A stretch of DNA of 34,587 nt from Sperchopsis tessellata (GCA_033557685.1 JAWQRN010000193.1:1-34587); one strand, 5' to 3'. Numbered from the stretch's first letter, positions 1 to 11,353 are shown. The notes: generated by a model from the sequence alone, not told the origin. Numbers and translations are program-made.

Positions 1-310
1 TAGTAAATACTAACCTATTCAGGAAGAGTAGTGTAGCAACTATATGTTTACATTTTCCAGAACCCGCTTTGCAGGTACACTTTCCTGTAATTTTCTTATC
101 ACTGCTGGAGAATAATGTAACATATATTTCATGAGGCCTCCGATCCAAATGCGAGGTTTGCAGGCACAATGAAAAGATTTGGATCTCGGCGTCCGACCTT
201 CCTACAACACCACATTCGATCAGGTGGTTTGCCTTTATAATTGCCGATCCCTCAACAAATGGTCTCTTGAAATGACCCACATCCATAATATCAACCGCTG
301 GCTCAAACAT
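1..310 (-). CDS. SWIM-type zinc-finger protein, first coding exon (partial)
   Basis: On the minus strand an ATG at 310 opens a frame that runs without a stop to the window edge (103 codons). The visible end contains CTCKAGSGKCKHI followed by VATLLFLNR. This is the CxCx(6)CxH zinc ligand set of the SWIM domain, at about residues 79-90. The part before it (HLIECGVVGRSD, SLCLQTS, RPHEIYV) resembles the block that precedes the SWIM motif in uncharacterised arthropod SWIM proteins, some of which carry a YqaJ-like nuclease domain; that resemblance is from memory. A good splice donor (AATAG/GTTAGT) lies at 15/14, so the exon may end at 15 and the rest of the gene lies off the window. SWIM domains bind DNA or protein, and the exact role here is unknown. 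It could be a host gene or a domesticated transposon gene. The intact frame in a region where transposon frames are broken favours a functional exon. Confidence 0.65.
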   Translation of the reverse strand, partial: MFEPAVDIMDVGHFKRPFVEGSAIIKANHLIECGVVGRSDAEIQIFSLCLQTSHLDRRPHEIYVTLFSSSDKKITGKCTCKAGSGKCKHIVATLLFLNRLVFT

Positions 311-352
311 TATAGGAAATTAATTAAATTTAAGCACTTTATCACAGTATAA

Positions 353-440
353 TCACGTATCACGCAAAGTGCAAACAATGGAATCTATCCACCACCGGAA
401 GGCCATCTTGGATTCGATGCTTGCGCCCCCTAGGTTACTT
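353..440 (-). promoter_or_regulatory. Promoter/5' UTR-like stretch with PHO/YY1 and CTCF-like motifs
   Basis: Just upstream of the SWIM ATG, read on the minus strand, lie CCTAGGGGGCGC (434-423), which closely matches the animal CTCF core, and CAAGATGGCC (410-401), which contains the PHO/YY1 core GCCATCTT. GC content rises locally above the AT-rich surroundings. The position 45-125 bases upstream of a start codon fits a core promoter or 5' UTR. No TATA box is evident. The 90-codon minus-strand frame here (353-625) matches nothing I recognise. Confidence 0.35.
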
Positions 441-659
441 TTAATCGCCAATAATCGTATTTCTAGCTTTGCGATAAGTTGTAAGCTCTGGAACAATTTC
501 CAACATGGTTTCATGAAGGCTTGAAGTACTGATACTGCAGTTTTTGAGTTTGTGGCAGTCGTTCTGGATGGTAAATTTATTGATTGTTTTTGGATTTTAG
601 TAAAGATTTCGACTGCTTGAACCACTCAATACTATACCAAAAGCTAGAGGCATATGTCA

Positions 660-1607
660 TTCGAGTTCTACATTATTTTGGTTAAAATCTTATTTGTCCA
701 ACAGAAGCCAACAAGTAATATTGAAGGATAGCTTGAGTGAGGAGTCTAAGGCTTTTGGGCTGACTCTGGGTGTACCACAAGGAAGCATTCTCGGGCCACT
801 TCTTTTTATTCTCTTCATTAATTTATAATTTAATCATAAACTATGCTGACGATACCAAGCTGCTGATTAAGGTGAAACTGTACCCAGACATGATTCTGAT
901 ATCATGGATAAATTGCAACATTGGTATACACAAAATAAATTAATTCTTAATTCATCAAAAACAAAGAGTGTAATGTTTAAAAAAAAACAGAGGATGGCCT
1001 ACATCTAAGTCAAATATACTAGGTAACACAAAGGTCGATTTATCGGAATCAGCCAACGTACTCAGTATATAAATGGATGAAACACTGTAGTGGTTTCCTC
1101 ATATAAACACATTTAACAAGAAACTATTATCCATGTGCTACGCTATGCGCGTCTTATCTGTGCAGGTTAGTGTGAAAATCCTTCAGATTGTGTACTATGC
1201 AATCTTTTCCTCGTTGGTGCAGTATGGTATCAGCTTTTGGGGCGATAGTGCGAAAGCTGGTTCGATATTCGTGCTCCAAAAAAAAAAGTGTTGAGATTAA
1301 TGTATAAGATAAAGAAAGATCAATCATGCCGCGGTCTGTTTAAACAAAAAGAATTATTACCATTGTGCGGAATTTATATTTTCAGAAGCCTCATAACTTA
1401 TTTAAGAATAAACATCGTTTTGAGAGCTGTGCGTTAGCTCCTGGTTTCAATCGTAGATATGTTGCTATATTTGCATATCTGTTGCATAGACTGACCAAAC
1501 TGGAGCATCAGACTCTTCAACCATTTACTTATAGAAATGAGAACAATCACCTCCTTAAACATTTTCAAATCAAGGGTTTATCGTTGACTTTGAAATTTAT
1601 AATTTGA
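660..1607 (+). mobile_element. Non-LTR retrotransposon (LINE) RT remnant
   Basis: A decayed reverse transcriptase is readable in several frames. WLKSYLSNRSQQ begins at 679, followed by the RT motif GVPQGSILGPLLF (from 769). After a frame break comes the catalytic block NYADDTKLL (YADD at 842-853). Then come LILNSSKTKSVMF, an SLVQYGISFWG block, and SCRGLFKQKELLPL near 1325-1365, with the last part in the 1365-1607 frame. This order (palm, thumb, LF-x-LP tail) is typical of Jockey/CR1-type LINEs. The copy is 5'-truncated: no endonuclease or N-terminal RT is visible upstream. At least one indel separates the GVPQG and YADD motifs, and stops occur later. It is not functional. Confidence 0.85.
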
Positions 1608-2027
1608 ATAAATATTTATCTTTTGTTAGATAATAAGTTTAAATTTTTGAAATTTTCAAACAAACTGTATGCTTTTTGTTTTGAAAGAATGGCTATTTTA
1701 CTTGCACAAAGGTAATCGCCGGAGATCACTTGATACTATTTATTTATAGCGAATGTGCGAAAAACTATGTGATTTACTTCGATTTTAGTTAATTGAACGA
1801 TACAGTACTGAAGATTGAGATAGCACCCAAGGTGCTGGTTCGTTACTGACCTTTTTGATACTTGGCGTCACGGAAACAGGAAACCGATACCGGCTGCTTC
1901 ACCGTGTACAAAAAGGAAACTACGCGAAGGTTAATAAATCCTCTAGAGGATGGAGCTATGATGCGGTAATTTGACAGATTAACAACAGTTAGCACTTACT
2001 CAAGCTAACCTTAAGTTTAAGACCTGC
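1608..2027. other. Unassigned stretch after the LINE
   Basis: AT-rich to about 1790, then more balanced composition to about 1990. No coding frame, RNA gene or recognisable repeat is seen. Confidence 0.3.
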
Positions 2028-2410
2028 TTAACCCTTTGAGACCCAATGGGCTATATGTGTCCCAGACAAGTGTTGTAGGTACCCAGAGAGAAACCAATAC
2101 ATTGTAATCTCGTTCAGCCTTTGTCCCAGTGGTATCCTGGCTTTATACATGAATTCATGCTAAACATTGCCTCTCAAAATGCGGTGTGAACATAACCTAT
2201 ATGTTTTTTTTACAGAAGCGAATGTGACGTACCAGCGTATTCGCGATGTTAAGTGCTATTTTCTAATATAACTAACACAATTTTCTGAAAATGTCGAGGT
2301 AAGGCTATACATCAGTTACAATTTTTTTTTCTTTGGTATGGTGTGATTATAAATAACATATTTTTGAAATATCAACGAATGGGACATACATGTACCAATG
2401 GTACCTTTTG
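2028..2410 (+). repeat. Possible piggyBac-like transposon terminus
   Basis: A TTAA at 2028-2031 is followed directly by CCCTTTGAGACCCAATGGG, which resembles piggyBac-family terminal repeats (TTAA target, CCC start). Two related sub-terminal words occur: CTATATGTGTCCC near 2050-2063, and GGGACATACATGTACC near 2385-2400 in the opposite sense. A short ATGTCGAG with a donor-like GTAAGG is at about 2291. I could not find a matching opposite terminus, and no piggyBac domain is readable directly downstream, so this rests on short motifs. Confidence 0.28.
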
Positions 2411-3464
2411 ATGGTAACTACTTTTTTGTTTAAATTCCTATAATTATTTCGTAGTGATTTACTACTACCTCAGGGAATCTATGTAATTGCAAACAAAATA
2501 TTACAATTAAATGTATACTTGGTATTAGTCTTATTCAATATAGATTTACAACAGTGCAGTCTTCTATGAGATTAAAAAACATCATATCAAAGGACACACA
2601 TCACTGGATGTTGAACATTGAATATAGGGTGAACCATGCAATCCAGAAACACACTAGAACTGGCGAAATTACATTTCTAGCAACAAATTATGCCATTTTG
2701 AAATTTAAGAATTAAAACATGTGCATAAAAACACCTGTCGGATTTCGTGGTGGTTTGACAAGGTACTAGATGGGCAACCGAACATGGCAGGTTGCCAACG
2801 TACCGACCCGGCGCAAGTTACATAGGCGTACGGAGCTCAGTTTTAAAACTGGGTAGACAACCAAGTTCCTGGCCACACACTAGCAGTCGAAAAAGAAGAA
2901 GAAAAAAAGACAATTGGCTAATTATTGGTACAACATGGAGTAAGAATATAAAATAATAAAAAGAAAGACTAGAAGGGAAAACAAAAAAGTGAAACCAGAA
3001 AAAACCTTCGAATAAGATACAAGGTCTCAACAACGTAAGGACACCAAACTACCTCACAAAATGGGCCCACCCATTATCATATAGCAACCAAAGATATTTC
3101 ATATACAATTTTTAAAGGTAGAAGATAGAAAACCAAATGAAAGTTCGACAGATAATTCGTCTTCAGAAGAAAGTGAAAAAGAAGAAGAAATACTAGTCAT
3201 AATTCTTGATAAATGTGATAAACCCAGGAAAAGTATTCTAATGGCCTTGCAGAACTCCTACGGAAAAGTACGAAATAATGATAGATTTTAGATACTTCAC
3301 GGAAAAGTGCATCTTAAAATCTGTGAAATAGGTTGAAGCCGTATTTGAATTGTTACTTTTAAGGCAATACATTTACTATATTAGGATTTAGCATTTTGAT
3401 TTTTACGATGTAACCTAAACATCAAATTATAATTAATATAAGAATATTAAGCTCGTAACATTGT
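2411..3464. other. Unassigned intergenic stretch
   Basis: No gene is supported. One acidic patch (ESSTDNSSSEESEKEEE, plus strand, about 3135-3190) looks like low-complexity protein sequence of the kind found in transposase N-termini. It is preceded by an acceptor-like TTTTTAAAG but is too short and isolated to call. Confidence 0.25.
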
Positions 3465-4779
3465 TTGACTTTGTGTGTTTATGTCATATACATTACAAAA
3501 TGTCGTATTTTATATGTAATTGCATTACTTTTTCTTTACTGGAGAAAGTGGAGAAACCTGGGTCTTTTACTTTATGGTGAGCAAGGGAAGGTTTCAGACA
3601 CAATGGCGCAACCGCATTTTAATAGAAATCGAACTATCTATAAATATTTATCATTTACGATAACTTATTAAAGTAACTTCGAGCACATAGTGGAATTTAG
3701 AATAGGCGTTTATGTTAATTCACAACCTAAGTATTTTAAATAAAATTTAGGCTGTAATTAAAGTAATTTTTTGATGAATTGTTTTGTTTATGATTATATC
3801 ATGTAAAAATGTAAAGTCATAACTGCCAAAACATAACAACAAGAAATAAATGATTAATTTCAGTTTTGTTAAATAATTCATGACTACTTACTTTTATAGT
3901 GTTTTATATATAATAAAATACAAACTGCAATTTTGAAAAGAATAAAATTATCAAAATATGTCCAAAATAATTATAGTGAAATTAAAGAAAATATCGATGA
4001 CGTGATAACTTGCCATATAGTAGGATATGTATCCCCATTTGCTTGATATACCTAAAATGATAAATAAATCCGTTTTAGCCTGGAGCTCTTTTTGTAAAAT
4101 GAAAGGTATGTGATATTATATATAAACAAGAACATAATGTAAGCATATGTCACACAATTGAAGTTTGTTTTAATAATTTTATCAAGGACTAGGAGGGAAG
4201 CTTTGACGAAATATTGTTAAAATTAAATAATGTGCTGGGGAGGATATTTAATAAATATCTACAATCATTGAATTTAACTCTGCAAAAAAGTTTATTTAAT
4301 TAATATGTAGTAGATAAAACACATCATCGGCAGAATGTCGGCAGAAACGATAGATGGTAGCGTGAATGCTACGTGCAGTATATGTAGTGTTCTTAGTAAT
4401 CTTAATATTTTGTAAATAAAACTTTTTTCTATGTTATAGAATACATATCAGTACAATAAGTATCTGTAATGTTTATTATATTAATCTAATAATTTCCAAT
4501 GTCTACTAAACAATTAAATCTTTCGGCATCAACCTAAAATTTCTTTCATGTTGTTATGCCACGCTATATGTTTATATTGTAATTAGAACATTTCGGTCAA
4601 TAGTCATTAAATTTAGATGAAATTTGGGTGAACAAATTTCATAAGAAACAGCTGTTTCATTCTCATAGACGGACACACCGAAAATAAAAAGCGGTTTGTG
4701 TGCTAATGTGTCAGGTCGTTCTGGTTACACTATTCCTGGTGGAATATTTATAGGAACTAAATGATGAGTTCTCTGGGTC
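3465..4779. other. AT-rich stretch with one 26-codon ORF
   Basis: Mostly AT-rich. A small plus-strand frame at 4335-4415 begins MSAETIDGSVNATCSICSV and is followed at once by AATAAA. It could be a terminal exon or chance. Nothing else supportable is present. Confidence 0.25.
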
Positions 4780-4801
4780 ATATATATATATATATATATA
4801 T
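4780..4801. repeat. (TA)n microsatellite
   Basis: Pure alternating TA, 22 bases. Confidence 0.95.
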
Positions 4802-5091
4802 GGCTATACCTGGCTGGATTGTCGTAAATACTTAACGTTTTACCAATTATAGTTTAAATAGATTGGGCAAGTGAATCATGTTTGGATCATTCTTCCTATT
4901 TTATTTATTTATTTACTTTGTTTTAAATCAACACTAATGCTGTTATGTGTGGAGGATGGTTTTCATGTCAACATCACATAATTTTCTTTAATCACGAAAC
5001 CATTCCTTTTTGAGTTCTGTATGCTCTCATGCTTCATGTATTGTCTTCTCTATTCTATGTAAAACAATCATTGTTATAAGCATATTTAAAA

Positions 5092-5402
5092 CAGTTTAGC
5101 CGTCTCGCTATTTCAATTGCTAAGTACTAGACTTCTAAGCGTGTAATCTCGGGTTCGAGACTCGGAGGCGGTCGGCTTTTTGTGATTAGGGAAACGTCTT
5201 TTGCGGTACTCGTCTTCCCGGATGGACGTAAAACTGTGGGCCCCGTGAATTGTAGGTAAATGCAGACCATGTGTACGTTAAAGAACCCATTTCCAGGTGG
5301 AAAATTGGATGCGGCAAAATTCCCAGGCTACCATAATTCCTGGCGTCGGTGAATGGCCATAGTAGCGGAAATAGGTAGACGTTAAATAAAAAAAACAAAC
5401 AA
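5092..5402 (+). mobile_element. tRNA-derived SINE
   Basis: The head is tRNA-like. An anticodon loop reading CTTCTAA (TCT, tRNA-Arg-like) lies within GACTTCTAAGC at about 5131-5140, and a clean Pol III B box GGTTCGAGACTC is at 5152-5163. The body has GTGTACGTTAAAGAACCC (about 5271-5290), a block seen in SINEs of chelicerates and molluscs. The element ends in an A-rich tail with AAAC repeats (about 5383-5402). The A box is poorly preserved. No target-site duplication was confirmed. The 81-codon minus-strand frame across it is a by-product. It lies about 300 bases upstream of the MARCH start codon. Confidence 0.75.
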
Positions 5403-5706
5403 ACTTTAAAACAGCCCATAGTTAACTTCACATGTGAGGAGAGTTGGTTCTATAAGTTGCTGTCAGTTGGTATTTAAAAGAACTACTGTTTGTTATGACC
5501 AGTTATGCCATATGACAAGTGTTAAGTGTTAACTAGACATTTAATTGGCGATTTGTACTTAAAATAATTTGTACAGATGGTATGATAGATCTGTGATATA
5601 CTAGTTTGGTCGAAGCTCATTCCAATTACTTAATAGAAAACCGACTTAACATTCTTAAACAACTGAGATGGAGTTAATCTGTACATTTTAAGATCTAAAC
5701 AAAATA

Positions 5707-6021
5707 ATGCCGGAGCAATTCATAAATGTTAAAAATAGTGACATACAGACATCACTTTTCTCAGAGGTTGTTAAGAAGAACGACAATCTTAGATACGAGT
5801 CCAGTTCGAACATTTCAAACTCCATCAGTGATATTTGTAGGATTTGTCATTGTGAATCTGATACTGGAAACCCTTTATTATCTCCTTGCTATTGTGCAGG
5901 AAGTCTAAAGTATGTTCATCAATCGTGTCTACAACAATGGTTGGCTGCGTCAGATACAAGATCCTGTGAACTATGTAAATTTAATTTCATTTTACATACG
6001 AAGATTAAACCCATTGGAGAA
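5707..6021 (+). CDS. MARCH8-like: MARCH1/8-like exon 1: RING-CH domain
   Basis: Encodes residues 1-105. The C4HC3 RING-CH ligands are all present: C44, C47, C61, C63, H71, C74, C87 and C90. W78 of the E2-binding LQQW motif is kept. The exon ends at KPIGE with donor GAA/GTAAGT (phase 0). Read through the donor, the frame stays open for 26 more codons and ends at 6102 after a hydrophobic stretch, so intron retention would give a short RING-only product. Confidence 0.93.
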
Positions 6022-8864
6022 GTAAGTACTGCACATGGTAACGATCTACCTACCCTTTTATACTTTGGACTTACGATATTTAAAACTAGTTTTTTATTTT
6101 AAAATTGCAGTGACATTGGCCTTGTTCTCGTTTTTTTTTTACTCACATTTCTTAATGATGTTTAGCATATTTTTACACAAAATCGACCCAAGTAAGTGCA
6201 TTTACAAAAATAGTCTCATAACATTCTAGAGCTTTGGTCCATATAATTATGTACCTCAAGAACAAATTCAAATAAGTAAATACTCTCGCAACAGATTAGA
6301 TCATTGTCCTTTTTATTAACATCTTATCAGATAATAATGAAGCTACTGCAAATTACAGTGAAACCATAAAATAACCTAATTAGGGATAAAATAATTGTAA
6401 AATTTTATAATATAAGGCTACGTGTATTGTATGCTATTTAAAATTATATACATTATACACTACATATTTCTTGTCAGCTTACCTTATCAGGTACTAATTA
6501 TGTCAATTTTATAATTTTGTAGATACACAGAAACTGCTAACATTGTTTTACATTAAAATTTTCATTATGAGTTTTCATGTTAACTTCTCATAATTGTTTT
6601 TCACGTACCGAATATTGCAGCATTACATGAAAGTGTCCATAAAGCTGTTATTTTTAGATTTTTTCAAAAATATCAAAATTTAAAGCTGATTAAGAAAATA
6701 TTCTATTATATCTGTAATATCCAGGTATATAATGGTTTTAAATTGATTGCTCTACTCCGGTTTTAGGGATAACCTTCATGTATTGATATAAACGATTGTG
6801 TATACGTTATGTTATAATTAAATTTTTTCTAAATTGATAACTCGTATTTGCGTTTCATAAGACTTCTTCTATTTTTCTTTATGTTAAACCTCTTTTACTA
6901 TTAATGGTGTCTAGGTATCCATACTCACTTCGTATAAAAGGGCTTTTACTCTCTAATATCCTATATCATCTTCTTTGTTTGCTCCAAATTTACTCTTCTG
7001 CCTACAACTATTTTTCTAACAGTCAAGTGTCTATTGTGTGACCTCTTTGCAATTTTCCTATTCTTCCAGATTCTCCTAAGCACCATTTCTTTCTCTATTC
7101 TCATTAGGTGCTGTTACAAACTTAGCTGATCTTCCCTAAAACTCAATCGGTTTAACCTTCTACATTCTTACTCGGTCTCTTCTTAAACCATCTTATCTGT
7201 CAAATATCAGTATATGTGTTTCACCAACATATGCTACTAAAGGCATACACCCTGATCTTAACACCACCAATTTAATTTTCATATTATTTAAAAATCTCAA
7301 TCAATTCTAACGCTTAACTCTAAATTTCATCGAGATATTAAAAATAATCTTTAATTCCAGTTCAACCTGAATTATTAACTTATGTTGCTTTGGGTATCTG
7401 GCAGTTCTCCTTTTCTTGCTGCTTAGCCATGCTAGTCGAAGTTCCACCTGCAGAATATATGATTTCTAGAGACTTATTTATGTTTTGGTATAATTTTACG
7501 CATCTCATTTTTGCTGCATATTTATCTTGGTAGGTTCCTTATTTTTATCATTCCTCTGTTCCTCGCTTGATATATGTACCTCCTTTTTTGATAGGTTGTA
7601 AGGAACTAACACAATTGAAGTGATATCTGTGAAAATGAAAAGACAGTTTTATTTTCAAATCTGAGAAGAAAAATTCGCGGTCATAGGGTTAAAACTCATT
7701 TAATTTTATTTCCATACTTTGCATTCCTTGTTCCATAAATCCATACTTTCTAGTTACACTAAAAAAATATATACACTGATATTTGTTCATTGTATACTCA
7801 AAATAACATAATTTTTTTTTTCAAATAAAGCACTTTATCACTGGACATTTATTAATAATTGAAGATTCCTAATTGCAGAATATTTCTTATTTACTCTAAT
7901 AAAAATAAAGATTCCCATGTTAGACCATGCAGTTTGGAACACACTATACAGTTATTTTCGTTACTAAACAGTTATAAAATTTGTTAAATTAAAATTTGTT
8001 TTAACTTGGAGTGTATTACTACTACAGATGTTGTGATTGCTGCTTTGAAATTGGGTCAAAACAATCTTTCTTCTATATGTAACTAGATGCTGTCATATCG
8101 GAGACCACATTATGTTTTATTATACAAGTTACCCCCACTTATTGCGAGGGATGCTTTTCGGACACTGTCACGATAAATGAAATATCACGATTACGGGGAT
8201 TTCTTAATATAACACCTATATCTAGAATAAAAGCTGAAACTAGGCTTGTAAAAGGTTTTTATAGAAAAACTTTAAATAACCACAATATATTTAAGTAGTT
8301 TTTTTAATAATAATAAATTAGTACATATATGCATAATTAACGAAACAATAATTTTCATAGTAATTAACATAGCTACATATTACCTTTTATATCTTACATA
8401 TCGATGCATCCAAGGCTTTAATCTTATCATCTACATTAAACATACCATAATTGTATGTATCATTTTGATATTTGATTAAATCAAATATCAAAATAATACA
8501 TTCAATATTGACTTCGCCGGTCTGCTTGAGATTTGATTTAATCAAATATCAAAATAATATATTCATGTGCGGCCAAGGAAGCAACAAATTCTTATACTAT
8601 AATTGTGTTTAAACTATAGATTTACTGCAAAAAAATACATTTAGAATATGTATTGTAATTGAATTTCGATCACGATATAACGAATTTCCACTCGCCGGGG
8701 GCATGATAAAAGGGTGTTACCTGTATAACAAGCCCTTGCACTAACTGAAGAAATAGTAAACTCGGACTTAAAAGTATTTGTAATTCTGAAAATTATTGTG
8801 ATTTAAATCATTATTTTAAATATCAATTTTTTTTAACAATCGTCTATCTTATTTGGATTATTAG

Positions 8865-8897
<33 letters not shown>

Positions 8898-11294
8898 ATT
8901 TTATATATTTTATTTATTTATTGGCAGAAGAAATATCAATAATAATACAATTGCATTTGCAAATATACATGAACAAAGACACCATGCCTTCTGTTAACTA
9001 GGTCTCAGATCAAGTAATCTATAATAAACAGACGTCCTGCTCTACTTCTGAAACCTGTTTGACAAAACATTAATTAACAGAAAAAGAACACAGATAAAGC
9101 AAACTTATAATTAAAAAATAGTAGTAATAATAAATGAGCAAATAAAACTATAGAATGCCCAAGCACTGCTTACTACATAACCATTGTATCAAACCACACG
9201 ACGTGAAGAATGATATTTTCATGTTTTATGTCTTGCCTAGCAGATATATTAGTGGGTTGGTTAAATAATATATATTGATCTGAAGGGTGTCCAAACTAAG
9301 ACCACTCTCAGTATTTGGTTAAAGTCTTTTGAGAATAAATGAAACATCAGATGAAGATGATGATAATAGTAATAATTATAATAATAAAGTTGTATTTCCA
9401 AAGCGTAGAGAGCAAACATATATAACACTGGTTTAGAAAACGTTACAATAAATAACAACAAACATGTTAAAATTTATCACAAGCAAACTAAATATATCAG
9501 TAAACAGGTTACAAACCACAATAAACAGTTTAAAAAATCTATTTCAATCTCAAGGTAGTACAGTATTGTTTTGATAGGCACAGAACTCGCCCAAAGAGTA
9601 GGGCTCAGTCCAACACAGATAACCGAACAGTTTGTGCTTTAACAATTTTGTGATCACTAATGTTCCTGAGCGATATCGGAAGGCTCAGCCTGTGGATTGG
9701 GTAATCATAGTCTCCTCTATGACGAGTGCCATAATTATTTGAGGACTCCGAGGTTGAAAACCTTCAACGTTGCTTATGCAGAAAAGTTATGCATGTATAT
9801 ACATATATAGCCGGGATAGCCAACATTCCATTCCCCCGGAATAAGCCACGGCAAGTGGAACGACACTCCTCATTAAAAATTACCAACTTTATTTAATTTG
9901 GAGATTAGATCTTCCGTCTGTGAGTGCCAGTTCAGCCAGCCATTAAGGCGTATTCCCAACAGCTTGGCACTCTCATCAATGGACATAAACATCGAATTCA
10001 AATATATAATCATTGAAATATAATAAATTACCATATTACTCGTTAGGCGTTTGATTTATTATCCGTAGAAATACTGAATGTGGTCTAAGTTTGGACTACC
10101 CTTCGGTTAAATATACTGTCACGTATGATAAGTAATATAATAAAGCTTTATATATATATAGTACCGAACAAAATTTAAGGCACCACCATAACCTACTTGG
10201 TTACTGGCAATTAAATAAAACTTTTATTAAGAAATTTTATAACATATTGTATTTTGTTGCAAAATTGTTGTTTATTAAATCTATAAATAAAATAAGTTTT
10301 AATTTTAAATAACAAAATAAACAGGTGGTTCTATTTTATGTTATAATATTCGTGCGACAAAAAATAAGAAACATCTTTTTATTTTATTTTAAAATTTTTT
10401 TTTAAATATTTAGTAGAATAAAAATATTTAAAGTGATATAAGCGTTTATAATGGCTGCTAGAAGACACTTATCTCTTTAACAGAAAGAAAACTTGATCAA
10501 TAATTACAGAAAAGGCGAATCAAGAAAAATTTTGTGCCAACGCTATGGTGTGAACAAATCTGTTGTTTCGCTACTGTTTGCTATATTTGAACAAATTCAT
10601 ATTCCCTGCAATTGAATCATTGTAAAGAGGAACAAAGCAGATCTAACATTATTTCCCCCCCCCCAATTCAACAACAATTGGACATTCAAAATCTAAGCAC
10701 TAGAACAATTCAAAGGCTCTTCATGGAGGTACATTAATACATATCAAGTCAACAATGACAGGTACCATAAGGACATTTTAGAAACTGTGATCTTGCCATA
10801 TGTTGAAGACGATTTGCCACATAGATGGATTTTTCAGCAAGATAATGGCCTGAAAAACACTAGCACAATTGTAAAGCAATGGTTAGAGATCAAATATATA
10901 TCAATTTTAAAATAGCTATCTCAGTCACTGGACCTAGTTAATAGTAAAATGATACTGAAAACTTTCAAAAATAAGGATCGCCCAAATGGGTATGGTATTA
11001 AATATTAACAGAACATTCTTATTTTTTTTTTAGTTTATCAAAAATTAATTACTAAATTCAATAAATAAATTTATATTCTCGACAAAATAAATTTTTTTTT
11101 TCAATTACGTTTTATGAACTGAAAAGCTAATAAATAAGTAATTAGAAGTATTTATGAATATTTTTTTAACAATAGAAAGCAAAATATGACATAATACACG
11201 TGCATAAATATTTGTTGGTTCCTTAAATTTGATCCGTTACTGGATATATATTAATAATATAATTTGTTTAAAATGCAGTACATTTAAAAATTGG

Positions 11295-11353
<59 letters not shown>

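Larger units (their letters stand above)
8125..8723. mobile_element. TA-flanked MITE with pogo/Tigger-like ends
   Basis: The ends form a short imperfect TIR. The left end reads CAAGTTACCCCCACTTAT and the right end, in reverse complement, CAGGTAACACCCTTTTAT. Each is flanked by TA (8123-8124 and 8724-8725), the target of Tc1/mariner/pogo elements. Sub-terminal words such as ATCACGATTACGGGG and CACGATATAACG fit pogo/Tigger-like families. About 599 bases with no transposase frame, so non-autonomous. It contains a palindrome (8462-8494) and a segment shared with repeats at 24.9-25.6 kb. Confidence 0.6.

Noticed and set aside
5125..5165. Functional tRNA-Arg gene
   Set aside because: Only the anticodon loop and B box are tRNA-like; the acceptor stem cannot form, so it is a SINE head.
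5186..5431. 81-codon minus-strand ORF
   Set aside because: It lies over the SINE body and has no conserved protein features.
6900..7300. Possible antisense LINE C-terminus
   Set aside because: Composition suggests it, but no RT motif could be read in any frame.
10451..10590. HTH ORF as a host transcription factor
   Set aside because: Stop at codon 10, Tc1 TIRs on both sides and a QQDN transposase half downstream.
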